This document shows positions 1-9,926 of a stretch of 64,000 nucleotides of DNA, one piece after another (position 1 is the stretch's first letter; each line of letters opens with the position of its first letter). The position numbers were made by a program, and so were the translations under genes. Origin of the DNA: Sulfitobacter maritimus (lineage in GTDB: Bacteria > Pseudomonadota > Alphaproteobacteria > Rhodobacterales > Rhodobacteraceae); the NCBI RefSeq assembly GCF_013346665.1, contig NZ_JABVBB010000018.1, positions 1 through 64,000 on the forward strand. Direction: 5' to 3'. The notes beneath the pieces were generated by a model, which worked only from the letters and a program-made list of their open reading frames with translations, was not told where the DNA came from and searched no databases.

Positions 1-105
1 TTACGCCTAGCTTCACCAAATCGCCTACCCGGCGGGACGGGCAGGCGATGGCCCGGCGCCTGCGGCTTGATTCCGGGCCCGGTGGCATGGAAAACTGTTG
101 AGAAA
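1..105. repeat. Diverged intergenic repeat, copy A
   Basis: This stretch recurs in altered form at 292-440. Both copies open with a TTACGCC-AGCTTCAC-type sequence and share a core around GATGGCCCGGCGCCTGCGGC. Each carries the 7-bp inverted repeat GGCCCGG / CCGGGCC, here at 50-56 and 73-79, so each could fold as a hairpin. Copy A lacks about 45 bases present in copy B. It reaches the window edge, so it may extend leftwards. Nature unknown. Confidence 0.6.
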
Positions 106-291
106 ATGGGGACAGCGCTTCGAGCATTGCGCTTTAATTGACTGATCTCAGCCCCGACTAAGTGACATCAAAAGCCATCAAAAGCGAGAGCAATCGCCTG
201 ACCGTGGGTCGGCGATGCGATCCGCGTTGATACCCCTTTAAGGCTTAATCGTGATGTGCGCTATGGCTCAATCGTAATGTGCGCTCGCGAG
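106..291. other. Gene-free spacer between repeat copies
   Basis: No convincing coding frame is visible here on either strand. The stretch holds a direct repeat of CATCAAAAGC near 165-186. A near-duplicate AATCGTGATGTGCGCT / AATCGTAATGTGCGCT lies near 247-284. The look is of decayed intergenic or former mobile DNA rather than a regulatory region. Confidence 0.5.
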
Positions 292-440
292 GTTACGCCC
301 AGCTTCACAAACTCGCCCACCCGCCGCACCAGAGGTGCGCAAACATCCAATCGCACGCTTCTGGCGTGATGGACGGGCAGCCGATGGCCCGGCGCCTGCG
401 GCTCGATTCCGGGCCAAGTGACATGGGAAACCGTCGGGAA
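292..440. repeat. Diverged intergenic repeat, copy B
   Basis: This is the longer copy of the element at 1-105. Its inverted repeat arms are GGCCCGG at 386-392 and CCGGGCC at 409-415. It contains an extra segment of about 45 bases between the shared left end and the shared GC-rich core. The copies differ by many substitutions, so the duplication is not recent. Confidence 0.6.
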
Positions 441-480
441 AGAGCGCCAGCGCCCGCGGCTTGTCTTGCGCCGCGCCCCG

Positions 481-1062
481 TCAATACGGGTTCTTCGCCC
501 CACGATCCTCACTCAGCGACGCCTGACCGCGCTCGACAATCTTCACCGTCGCGTCCGCCAAATGCTGCCGCTGGATATGATTATCCCCCGCCGCTACCCG
601 CAGCTTATGCGCCTCTAGCATCACCTCTGCATGGCTCGACCCACGCGGCGGGATGAAGGTATAGCAGGCCAGTTCGATCAACAGCCCCAGCGGATCTTTG
701 AAATAGATCGAATGCATGAAGCCCCGATCCTTCACGCCCGAATGACCAATACCGCGCGCTTCCAGCCGTTCGATGATCTGGTCAAACATCGCCTTGTCTA
801 CCTCAAACGCCAGATGATGCACGCAGCCGGGGTCCGTCGGCGTGCGGTTATGCACGCGTTTGCGGGTCTCATTGGTAAAGATCGTGATCAAGCGACCATC
901 GCCGGGATCAAAATACAGATGCCCCTCGTCGGGATCATCCAAGTTGGGCTGGTCAAAGACAAAGGGCATCCCCAGTACCCCTTCCCAAAAATCAATCGAG
1001 CTTTGCCGGTCTGCTCCGGTAAGTGTGATATGATGCACCCCGAGTGTTTGAATTTTTTGCAT
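481..1062 (-). CDS. VOC family (glyoxalase/dioxygenase fold) protein
   Basis: The protein has about 193 residues and starts with a glyoxalase-type repeat (LGVHHITLTGADRQSSIDFW). A second metal-site region, GCVHHLAFEV, follows, then a glutamate near the end of the core (DPLGLLIELAC). This matches the vicinal oxygen chelate fold of ring-cleaving dioxygenases and glyoxalase-like enzymes, which bind a divalent metal through two His and one Glu. The start at 1062 is chosen because GGAGG lies about 11 bases upstream; an in-frame ATG at 1125 is less likely. It stands alone with no pathway neighbours, so substrate and reaction are unknown. The C-terminal 40 residues are charged and not part of the fold. 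Confidence 0.8.
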   Translation of the reverse strand: MQKIQTLGVHHITLTGADRQSSIDFWEGVLGMPFVFDQPNLDDPDEGHLYFDPGDGRLITIFTNETRKRVHNRTPTDPGCVHHLAFEVDKAMFDQIIERLEARGIGHSGVKDRGFMHSIYFKDPLGLLIELACYTFIPPRGSSHAEVMLEAHKLRVAAGDNHIQRQHLADATVKIVERGQASLSEDRGAKNPY

Positions 1063-1191
1063 GATGCCGTGGACCTCCGCCTTACATTTCCTTAAATCTG
1101 CCACTGCATGATAGCGCGATGGCAATATCGCGCCACCTTTGCCGCCTTGCCCCTTTCACCCTGCCCCTGCGCGTCCTATAAGGGCCAATAG

Positions 1192-2295
<1,104 letters not shown>

Positions 2296-2366
2296 TACTG
2301 GCAAGGTAGCCAGACCCGGCACGCGGCGACAACGCCCCGCCTGACCGGGTGGGAGTTTGAGCATAG

Positions 2367-3269
2367 ATGGCCAGAGACCGGTCCAGTTCCAGCGATTTCA
2401 CCGGCCCCCTGCGTCGGCTGCTTTTGGCTGTGCTGGTGCTGGCGTTGACCGGCGTGTTCCTGCTGTGGCGGATCGACAGCCCGCGTGTGGAACGCTTTCG
2501 CGCTCAAGTGACGGACCGTTTTGTGCCGAACCTCGACTGGGCGATGGCTCCGGTGACTGGCACGATCAACCTGCTGCGCGACTTTCAAAGCTATCAGCGG
2601 CTGAACGAACAGAACCGCGAGCTGCGCTCGGAACTGCGCCAAATGCAGGCGTGGAAAGAAGCGGCGTTGCAATTAGAGCAGGAGAACGCGCGGCTGCTGG
2701 ACCTCAACAACGTGCGGCTCGACCCGCGCCTGACCTTTATCACCGGCACCGTGATGGCTGACAGTGGCTCGCCCTACCGGCAATCCGTGCTGTTGAATGT
2801 GGGCGCGCGCGATGGACTGGTCGAAGGCTGGGCGACGATGGACGGCATTGGCCTCGTGGGGCGCATTGCGGGTGTGGGCAAGAACACGGCACGGGTGATC
2901 CTGCTGACTGACGCCTCAAGCCGTATTCCGGCGACGATCCAGCCCTCGGGACAACGCGCGATGGTGACCGGCGATAACACCGCCGCCCCGCCGCTTGATT
3001 TTATTGAGAACCCCGAACTGGTCCGCCCCGGCGACCGGGTGATTAGCTCAGGCGATGGTGGGGTCTTTCCGGCGGGCATTCTGATCGGACAGGTTGCCGC
3101 CGATCCAGGTGGGCGTCTGCGGGTGCGTCTGGCGGCAGATTACGAGCGGCTCGAATTCCTGCGCGTGCTGCGCCACCACGGCCATGAAGAGGTGCCCGAC
3201 ACCGCGCATGTGATCACCTCGGACGGGCCGCTGGCCGACCCGGCTGCGCCTGTGGGGATCACCCCATGA
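2367..3269 (+). CDS. mreC: Rod shape-determining protein MreC
   Basis: This 300-residue elongasome protein links MreB and MreD to the periplasmic synthases. It has a short cytoplasmic N-terminus and one membrane helix at about residues 16-34 (LLLAVLVLALTGVFLLW). A coiled coil follows at about 70-115, rich in Q, E and R, and then the periplasmic MreC beta domain. GGGAG lies 11 bases before the ATG. The stop overlaps the mreD start by 4 bases (ATGA), indicating translational coupling. Confidence 0.95.
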   Translation: MARDRSSSSDFTGPLRRLLLAVLVLALTGVFLLWRIDSPRVERFRAQVTDRFVPNLDWAMAPVTGTINLLRDFQSYQRLNEQNRELRSELRQMQAWKEAALQLEQENARLLDLNNVRLDPRLTFITGTVMADSGSPYRQSVLLNVGARDGLVEGWATMDGIGLVGRIAGVGKNTARVILLTDASSRIPATIQPSGQRAMVTGDNTAAPPLDFIENPELVRPGDRVISSGDGGVFPAGILIGQVAADPGGRLRVRLAADYERLEFLRVLRHHGHEEVPDTAHVITSDGPLADPAAPVGITP

Positions 3270-3805
3270 CCGATCTGTCGCGCAGCCGTCTGTGGCTCAT
3301 GCGGGGCGGCTTTGTCGCGCTGGTCCTGGTGATCCTATTCTTTCACCTCCTGCCGCTGGAAACCCTGCCGCGCAGTTGGGCCGGGCCGGACCTGCTCTTG
3401 GCCTTTGCCTGCGCTTGGGGGTTGCGGCGGCCTGAATATGTGCCGGCGATCATTTTAGCCGGGGTTTTTCTGCTGGCGGACCTGCTGCTACACCGCCCAC
3501 CCGGTCTTTGGGCCGTGCTGGCTCTGATCGGGGTGGAGAACCTCAAATCGCGCGGGCGGCATCTGCGGGACGCGAGTTTTGCCGCTGAATGGCTGAGCGT
3601 CGCTGTGGTGCTGAGCGTTGTGATCTTGGGCAATAGGTTGCTCTTAGGGCTTGCGCTGTTGCCCACCCCGACGTGGACGCTGAACCTCACCGAACTTGTC
3701 GCGACGGTCGTGATCTATCCGCTGATCGTATTTGTCACCCATGGTATCATGGGCGTGCGTAAAACAGCGCCGGGCGATCTTGATGCGCTTGGCAAACGGG
3801 TTTGA
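3266..3805 (+). CDS. mreD: Rod shape-determining protein MreD
   Basis: The protein has 179 residues and is nearly all hydrophobic, with about five predicted membrane helices, as expected of MreD, the small integral membrane component of the elongasome. Sequence conservation in this family is low. The assignment therefore rests on size, helix pattern and its place between mreC (4-base overlap) and mrdA. Confidence 0.9.
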   Translation: MTDLSRSRLWLMRGGFVALVLVILFFHLLPLETLPRSWAGPDLLLAFACAWGLRRPEYVPAIILAGVFLLADLLLHRPPGLWAVLALIGVENLKSRGRHLRDASFAAEWLSVAVVLSVVILGNRLLLGLALLPTPTWTLNLTELVATVVIYPLIVFVTHGIMGVRKTAPGDLDALGKRV

Positions 3806-3820
3806 ACGGAGACCGCTGCA

Positions 3821-5770
3821 ATGAGACGCAACCGCGCTGACAGTGATGCAAGCCACCTCAAACTCACACGCCGTGCGGCGTTGTTGGGCGGCGCGCAGCT
3901 ATTGTTCATGGGCGGATTAGCCGCGCGGATGCGTTATCTGCAAGTCGATCAGGCCGACCAATTCCGCCTGCTGGCCGAAGAGAACCGCATCAACATCCGC
4001 CTGATCCCCCCCGCCCGTGGCGAGATTTTTGACCGCAACGGGCTGCAACTGGCTGAAAACGTGCCCTCTTACCGCATTGTCATGGTGCGCGAAGATGCTG
4101 GCGATGTGGAAAAGGTCATGGACCGCCTTGCGCAGGTCATTGAAATCGATCCGGAAACCCGCGAACGCGCGATGGCTGAAATGGCCCGCTCCGCCCCCTT
4201 CCTGCCCGTCACCATCGTCGATGACGTCAGTTGGGAGGTCGTGAGCAAAGTCAGCGTTAATGCCCCTGCCCTGCCCGGTGTCACGCCCGAAGTGGGTCTG
4301 ACCCGCGTCTACCCGCGCGGCGGAGACTTCGCCCATGTGGTGGGTCGTGTGGGCCGCGTCAGCCAAGCTGATCTGGACGCGCTGGAAGACCCTGATCAAG
4401 TGCTGCGCATCCCGCGTTTTCAGATTGGCAAGATCAACGTCGAGGCCCGCGCCGAAAGCCTGCTGCGTGGCAGCGCCGGGACCAAGAACGTCGAGGTTAA
4501 CGCAACCGGCCGCGTGATGCGCGAGTTGGAGCGGCGAGAGGGACAGGCTGGGGCCGATCTGCAACTGACGGTCGACGCCAATCTGCAACGCTACGTGCAA
4601 GCGCGTTTGGGCGAAGAAAGCGCCGCGGTGGTAATTATTGACTGCGAGAACGGCGACTTGGCGGCGCTTGCCTCATCGCCCAGCTATGACCCGAACCTCT
4701 TTATCGGCGGGATTTCCTCGGCCGATTATAACCCGCTGCTGAACTCCAAATACCGCCCGCTGGTGAACAAACCCGTCCAAGGCACCTACCCACCCGGCTC
4801 TACCTTCAAGATGATCGTGGCGCTGGCCGCCATTGAAGAGGGCATCGTTACCCCCGATGAAACCGTCTATTGCCCCGGCCATCTGGAGGTCGCGGGACGG
4901 CGCTTTCACTGCTGGAAACGCGCAGGCCACGGTTGGGTCGACCTACAAAACTCGCTCAAGCAATCGTGTGACGTCTATTACTACGACCTTGCTGTGAAGG
5001 TGGGGATCGAAAAGATCACTGCAATGGCGAACCGCTTCGGCCTAGGTGTGAAACATGATCTGGCGCTGTCGTCCGTCGCCGGGGGGCTGACGCCAACGAA
5101 ACAATGGAAACGCTCAGCGCGGGGCGAGGAATGGGTCGTGGGCGACACCGTCAACGCCTCGATCGGACAGGGGTTCAACCTTGCCTCACCGCTGCAACTG
5201 GCGATCATGACCGCACGCATCGCGACGGGCCGCGCAGTGGACCCGCGGCTGATCAAATCCATCGACGGGGTGGAACAGCCCAGCGGTGCCGGGGCGCCGA
5301 TGGGGCTGAACGAAAACCACATGCGACAGGTGCGCAAGGCGATGTACGATGTGGTCAACGACCGGCGCGGCACCGGCTACCGCAGCCGGATCATCGACGA
5401 TACGATGCGGATGGCGGGCAAGACCGGCACCAGTCAGGTCCGCAACATCACCGCCGCCGAACGCGCGCGTGGCGTGACCCGTAACGCAGACCTGCCGTGG
5501 GAACGCCGTGACCACGCGCTTTTTGTGGGCTTCGCACCATTTGACAAGCCGCGCTATGCAGTCGCGGTTCTGGTCGAGCATGGCGGCGGCGGCTCCACAG
5601 CGGCAGCTCCCATCGCGCGGGACGTCATATTGCAGGCTATGGCCGGCGGCGAGCCCCCGCTCGACGCCTATCCCAAGTCTGACCGGGGCCGCATCAAGAC
5701 CCAGCAAGAGAAGCTCCGCGATCTGGCCCCCGGCACCGTCGCCGCGAAAGAGGGCGAGGATCAGGCATGA
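3821..5770 (+). CDS. mrdA: Penicillin-binding protein 2 (peptidoglycan D,D-transpeptidase)
   Basis: This 649-residue class B PBP crosslinks lateral-wall peptidoglycan in the elongasome with RodA as glycosyltransferase partner. It has one N-terminal membrane anchor (about residues 20-38) and a dimerisation domain containing PARGEIFDRNG. In the transpeptidase domain the nucleophile motif STFK starts at Ser327, the second motif is SCD at Ser382, and KTGT begins at Lys534. CGGAGA lies 8 bases before the ATG. The stop overlaps the rodA start by 4 bases. Confidence 0.97.
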   Translation: MRRNRADSDASHLKLTRRAALLGGAQLLFMGGLAARMRYLQVDQADQFRLLAEENRINIRLIPPARGEIFDRNGLQLAENVPSYRIVMVREDAGDVEKVMDRLAQVIEIDPETRERAMAEMARSAPFLPVTIVDDVSWEVVSKVSVNAPALPGVTPEVGLTRVYPRGGDFAHVVGRVGRVSQADLDALEDPDQVLRIPRFQIGKINVEARAESLLRGSAGTKNVEVNATGRVMRELERREGQAGADLQLTVDANLQRYVQARLGEESAAVVIIDCENGDLAALASSPSYDPNLFIGGISSADYNPLLNSKYRPLVNKPVQGTYPPGSTFKMIVALAAIEEGIVTPDETVYCPGHLEVAGRRFHCWKRAGHGWVDLQNSLKQSCDVYYYDLAVKVGIEKITAMANRFGLGVKHDLALSSVAGGLTPTKQWKRSARGEEWVVGDTVNASIGQGFNLASPLQLAIMTARIATGRAVDPRLIKSIDGVEQPSGAGAPMGLNENHMRQVRKAMYDVVNDRRGTGYRSRIIDDTMRMAGKTGTSQVRNITAAERARGVTRNADLPWERRDHALFVGFAPFDKPRYAVAVLVEHGGGGSTAAAPIARDVILQAMAGGEPPLDAYPKSDRGRIKTQQEKLRDLAPGTVAAKEGEDQA

Positions 5771-6906
5771 GCTATCTTGAGCATACGGTCAAACACGTCC
5801 CCACCGGGCTGCGCAAAATCCTGTATATGAACTGGCCGCTGGCGATCTTGCTGACCTCTGTCGCGGGGGTCGGCTTTTTGATGCTCTATTCCGTGGCCGG
5901 TGGCTCCTTTGCCCCATGGGCAGAGCCGCAGATCAAGCGTTTCGGGCTGGGTCTGGCGCTGATGTTCAGCGTGGCGATGGTGCCGATATGGCTGTGGCGC
6001 AACCTTGCTGGCGTGGCCTATGGTGGCACGCTGCTGCTGCTTGTCGCGGTCGAACTTTTCGGCTCGGTGGGCATGGGGGCGCAGCGCTGGATTGATATTG
6101 GTTTCATGCGATTACAGCCTTCGGAACTGATGAAAATCACGCTGGTGGTGTTTCTGGCGGCCTATTACGACTGGCTGCCCGCCAAGAAAGTCTCGCGCCC
6201 GTTTTGGGTACTGCTGCCCATATTAATTATCGTGGTCCCTACCGCGCTGGTGCTGAAACAGCCCGATCTTGGCACCTCAATCCTGCTGCTGACGGCGGGG
6301 GGCGGGTTGATGTTTTTGGCCGGCGTTCACTGGGCTTATTTCGCGGCGGTCATCGCCGCTGCGATCGGGCTGGTCACAGCGGTCTTCCAATCGCGGGGCA
6401 CACCGTGGCAATTGCTTAAGGACTACCAGTACCGCCGTATTGATACCTTCATCGACCCCAGTCAGGACCCGTTGGGCGCGGGCTACCACATCACCCAGTC
6501 CAAGATCGCGCTCGGCTCGGGCGGCTGGTCGGGGCGCGGCTATATGCAAGGCACCCAGTCGCGGCTGAACTTTCTGCCCGAGAAACACACGGACTTCATC
6601 TTTACCACACTGGCCGAAGAGTTTGGCTTTCTTGGCGGCGTATCGTTGCTCTGCCTTTATGCGCTCATCATCCTGTTCTGTGTGGTCTCAGCAATCAAGA
6701 ACAAAGACCGGTTTGCCAGCCTGTTGACGCTGGGCATTGCGCTCAATTTCTTTCTCTTTTTCGCCGTCAATATGTCGATGGTCATGGGGCTGGCCCCGGT
6801 GGTGGGCGTGCCGTTGCCGATGGTCAGCTACGGTGGCTCGGCCATGTTGGTGCTGCTCTTGGCCTTTGGCCTTGTGCAATCGGCGCATGTTCATAGACCG
6901 AGGTAA
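5767..6906 (+). CDS. rodA: RodA, SEDS peptidoglycan glycosyltransferase
   Basis: This 379-residue polytopic membrane protein of the SEDS family (RodA/FtsW) has about ten predicted helices. It polymerises lipid II glycan strands for cell elongation, paired with PBP2 encoded just upstream. Typical signatures are GAQRWIDIGFMRLQPSELMK, KQPDLGTS, and the C-terminal PVVGVPLPMVSYGGSAM. It overlaps mrdA by 4 bases, and the next gene starts 3 bases after its stop. Confidence 0.97.
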   Translation: MSYLEHTVKHVPTGLRKILYMNWPLAILLTSVAGVGFLMLYSVAGGSFAPWAEPQIKRFGLGLALMFSVAMVPIWLWRNLAGVAYGGTLLLLVAVELFGSVGMGAQRWIDIGFMRLQPSELMKITLVVFLAAYYDWLPAKKVSRPFWVLLPILIIVVPTALVLKQPDLGTSILLLTAGGGLMFLAGVHWAYFAAVIAAAIGLVTAVFQSRGTPWQLLKDYQYRRIDTFIDPSQDPLGAGYHITQSKIALGSGGWSGRGYMQGTQSRLNFLPEKHTDFIFTTLAEEFGFLGGVSLLCLYALIILFCVVSAIKNKDRFASLLTLGIALNFFLFFAVNMSMVMGLAPVVGVPLPMVSYGGSAMLVLLLAFGLVQSAHVHRPR

Positions 6907-6909
6907 TTT

Positions 6910-7848
6910 ATGACGATCAATATTCTTTTCGCTGCCAAGGCCGAACGCTGGGCTGGATATGAACAGCCCCTGACGGATGCGTTAACGAAAGCGCTGCCGG
7001 GGCGGGATCTCAAACTCGCCACAGATTTCGCGCCCGAAGAGGTCGACTACATCGTCTACGCGCCTAACAGCGATTTGCAGGATTTCACACCCTACACCCG
7101 CGCCAAAGCGGTGCTGAACCTTTGGGCCGGGGTCGAGAATATCACCGGCAATGAGACCCTGAAAATCCCGCTGACCCGGATGGTGGATTTCGGCCTGACG
7201 CACGGTATGGTGGAATGGGTCACCGGCCATGTGCTGCGCTATCATCTGGGGCTGGATATCGACATCACCCGGCGAGACGCCAAATGGGAGCCGCGCGACC
7301 AACCGCTCGCCCGTGATCGCAGTGTCGCGATCCTTGGGCTTGGCGCACTTGGGCAGGCGGTGGCCAAGGCGCTGGTGGGGCTGGGCTTTAGCGTCAGCGG
7401 CTGGTCGCGGAGTGAGAAAGCGGTGGAGGACGTGCGTTGTCTGCATGGTGACACAGGTCTGACCGAAACGCTCAAGCGTGCCGAGATCGCCGTGCTTTTG
7501 ATGCCCGACACGCCCGCCACCCAGAATGTGATCAACGCCGAGACGCTCGCGCAGATGCCCAAGGGTGCCTATATCATTAACCCCGGTCGCGGTCCGCTGA
7601 TTGACGATGACGCGCTGCTCGCCGCGCTCGACAGCGGACAGATCGCCCATGCCACGCTTGATGTCTTCCGGGTCGAGCCGCTGCCCGAGGACCACCCCTA
7701 TTGGGCGCATCCCAATGTCACCGTGACCCCCCATATCGCCGCCGCGACGCGCAATGACACGGCGTCCGAAGTGATCGCGGAAAACATTCGCCGCAGCGAA
7801 GCCGGTAAGCCGTTGCTGCATCTCGTGGACCGCGACCGGGGGTACTGA
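6910..7848 (+). CDS. D-2-hydroxyacid dehydrogenase (glyoxylate/hydroxypyruvate reductase A-like)
   Basis: This 312-residue NAD(P)-dependent dehydrogenase has the Rossmann motif LGLGALGQAVAKAL near residue 140 and the family signature INPGRGPLIDDDALLAAL near 220. The catalytic His region HPNVTVTPHIAA follows near 270. The short N-terminal domain lacking a classic first Rossmann repeat resembles GhrA, which reduces glyoxylate and hydroxypyruvate; the exact substrate cannot be read from sequence. It starts 3 bases after rodA with AGGT ahead of the ATG, so it is probably cotranscribed with the cell-shape operon without an obvious functional tie. Confidence 0.88.
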   Translation: MTINILFAAKAERWAGYEQPLTDALTKALPGRDLKLATDFAPEEVDYIVYAPNSDLQDFTPYTRAKAVLNLWAGVENITGNETLKIPLTRMVDFGLTHGMVEWVTGHVLRYHLGLDIDITRRDAKWEPRDQPLARDRSVAILGLGALGQAVAKALVGLGFSVSGWSRSEKAVEDVRCLHGDTGLTETLKRAEIAVLLMPDTPATQNVINAETLAQMPKGAYIINPGRGPLIDDDALLAALDSGQIAHATLDVFRVEPLPEDHPYWAHPNVTVTPHIAAATRNDTASEVIAENIRRSEAGKPLLHLVDRDRGY

Positions 7849-7855
7849 CCCCCGG
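7836..7855. terminator. Hairpin between convergent genes
   Basis: A perfect 8-bp stem CCGGGGGT / ACCCCCGG with a 4-base loop overlaps the stop codon of the dehydrogenase, just before the convergent peptidase stop at 7866. No T tract follows on either strand. It may be a weak bidirectional terminator or an mRNA 3' stabiliser. Confidence 0.4.
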
Positions 7856-7865
7856 CCACATGCTC

Positions 7866-9878
7866 TTAGGCCGCCAGTCCGCGCCCCTTCAGCAGCGCTT
7901 CAACCCCCGGCAAGCGTCCACGGAACGCGGTGTAAAGCTCTGCCGGATCGCGGCTGCCGCCGGTTGAGAGGATGTGGTCTTCCAACGCTTTGGCGCGTTC
8001 TGCATCGAACGCCCCATCTGCTTCTTCAAAGGCGGCAAAAGCATCGGCGTCCATCACCTCGGACCACATGTAGCTGTAGTAGGCGCTGGAATAGCCGTCG
8101 CCCGCAAAGACATGTGCGAATTGCGGTGTGGCGTGGCGCATGCGGATTGCCTGCGGCATGCCGATTTCCGCCAGCACCTCGGCCTGCCGCGCCATGGGAT
8201 CAGCGGGCGGGGGGCCGTCGTGGAACTCCAGATCGACGAGCGCAGAGGCGATGTATTCCACGGTCTGAAAACCCATGTCGAAGGTCGCAGCCTTCAGCAC
8301 TTCCTCCAACATCTCGCGCGGCATCGCCTCGCCGGTGTGGGCGTGGGTGGCGAATTTCTGCAGCACTTCGGGTTGGTCCAGCCAATGCTCGTAAAGCTGG
8401 CTCGGCAGTTCCACGAAGTCCCGCGCGACCGAGGTGCCGCTGACGCTTTCATAGGTCACATCCGAGAGCATCTGGTGCAACGCGTGGCCGAACTCGTGAA
8501 ACAGCGTCCGCGCATCGTCATAGGACAGCAGAGCTGGATCGCCTTTGGCAAAGTTGCAGACGTTGATGACCACCGGCGCTTGTTCCTGCGGGAACTTCGC
8601 CTGCGCGCGCATTGCCGAACACCACGCGCCCGAACGTTTGGAGCCACGCGCGAAATAGTCCCCGATAAAGACCGCCACATGTTCGCCACCGCGCGTTACC
8701 TCCCATGCCCGGCAATCGGGATGATAGAGCGGCACGTCAAGCGGCGCGAATTCCAGCCCGAACAGACGATTGGCACAGTCAAAGGCTGCGTCGATCATTC
8801 GGTCGAGTTGGAAGTAAGGTTTCAGCGCCGCTTCATTGAGGTCATGCTCTGCCGCGCGGCGTTTCTCGGCATAGTAGCGCCAATCCCACGGCTCAAGGGG
8901 GCCGTTCACACCGTCGTCCTGCATGAGTGCTGTGAGCACTTCGGCATCCGCATCAGCCTGCGCCTTGGCTGGTTTCCAGACCGACATTAACAAATCGCGC
9001 ACCGCCTGTGGCGTCTTGGCCATTTCGGTTTCCAGCTTATAAGCGGCGAAGTTTTCATAGCCGAGCAACTCTGCACGCTCCTTGCGCAGGGCCAACGTCT
9101 CGGCGGCAATCTCGCGATTGTCGGTCTCTCCCCCATTCGCGCCACGCGCTTCCCATGCGCGGAACGCCTTTTCGCGCAGATCGCGGCGGTCCGAGAATTG
9201 CAGAAAAGGCACGATCAGCGAACGCGACAGCGTGACCACCGGACCGTCTGCGCCTTTCTCCTCGCCCGCTGCCCTTGCGGTGTCGATCACAAAATCCGGC
9301 AGGCCGGTCAGGTCATCTTCGCCCAGCGGCATGAACCACGCCCGCTCATCGGCCAGCAGGTTCTGGGTGAACTGCGTCCCCAGTACGGCAAGCCGCGCCT
9401 TGATCTCTTTCATGCGTTTGGCGGCATCCCCGGTCAGCGCCGCCCCGGCGCGGACGAAGCCACGGTGGGTTAACATCAGCACCCGCGCCTGTTCCTCGGT
9501 CAGGTCCAGATCATCCCGCGCGGCCCAGACGGCAGCGATACGCGCGAACAGCGACTCATTGCCCGAGATTGCCGATTGATGCGCCGCCAGTTCCGGCGAA
9601 AATTCGCGCTGCAACGCCTCGCGCGTTGGGTTGCTGTCGGCCCCGGCGACGGTGAAAAACACGCTGAGCACCTTGTCGAGCGCTTGGCCAGAGGCTTCTA
9701 GCGCTTCAATCGTATTAGCAAAGGTGGGCGCATCCGAGTTGTCTGCTATCGCGTCGATCTCGGCCCGGTGGGCGGTCAGTGCCTCTTGCAACGCAGGCGC
9801 GAAATCGTCGTCGGAAATACGGTCAAAGGGGGCGATGCCGAAGGGGGTGTCCCAACGGGCCAGCAGCGGGTTTGTCAT
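7866..9878 (-). CDS. M3 family oligopeptidase (oligopeptidase A / Dcp-like)
   Basis: This zinc metallopeptidase of 670 residues degrades short peptides. The zinc motif HEFGH is at residues 461-465, with the downstream metal-binding Glu region LPSQLYEHWL about 30 residues later. Length matches the M3A subfamily (oligopeptidase A, peptidyl-dipeptidase Dcp). There is no signal peptide, so it is probably cytoplasmic. The start at 9878 is preferred because AGGAG precedes it by about 7 bases; a longer in-frame start at 9926 has no such site. Confidence 0.92.
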   Translation of the reverse strand: MTNPLLARWDTPFGIAPFDRISDDDFAPALQEALTAHRAEIDAIADNSDAPTFANTIEALEASGQALDKVLSVFFTVAGADSNPTREALQREFSPELAAHQSAISGNESLFARIAAVWAARDDLDLTEEQARVLMLTHRGFVRAGAALTGDAAKRMKEIKARLAVLGTQFTQNLLADERAWFMPLGEDDLTGLPDFVIDTARAAGEEKGADGPVVTLSRSLIVPFLQFSDRRDLREKAFRAWEARGANGGETDNREIAAETLALRKERAELLGYENFAAYKLETEMAKTPQAVRDLLMSVWKPAKAQADADAEVLTALMQDDGVNGPLEPWDWRYYAEKRRAAEHDLNEAALKPYFQLDRMIDAAFDCANRLFGLEFAPLDVPLYHPDCRAWEVTRGGEHVAVFIGDYFARGSKRSGAWCSAMRAQAKFPQEQAPVVINVCNFAKGDPALLSYDDARTLFHEFGHALHQMLSDVTYESVSGTSVARDFVELPSQLYEHWLDQPEVLQKFATHAHTGEAMPREMLEEVLKAATFDMGFQTVEYIASALVDLEFHDGPPPADPMARQAEVLAEIGMPQAIRMRHATPQFAHVFAGDGYSSAYYSYMWSEVMDADAFAAFEEADGAFDAERAKALEDHILSTGGSRDPAELYTAFRGRLPGVEALLKGRGLAA

Positions 9879-9926
9879 GAAAATCTCCTTTGCCCCCAAG
9901 ATGGGGCGCGGGGCAGAGACTTGCAA

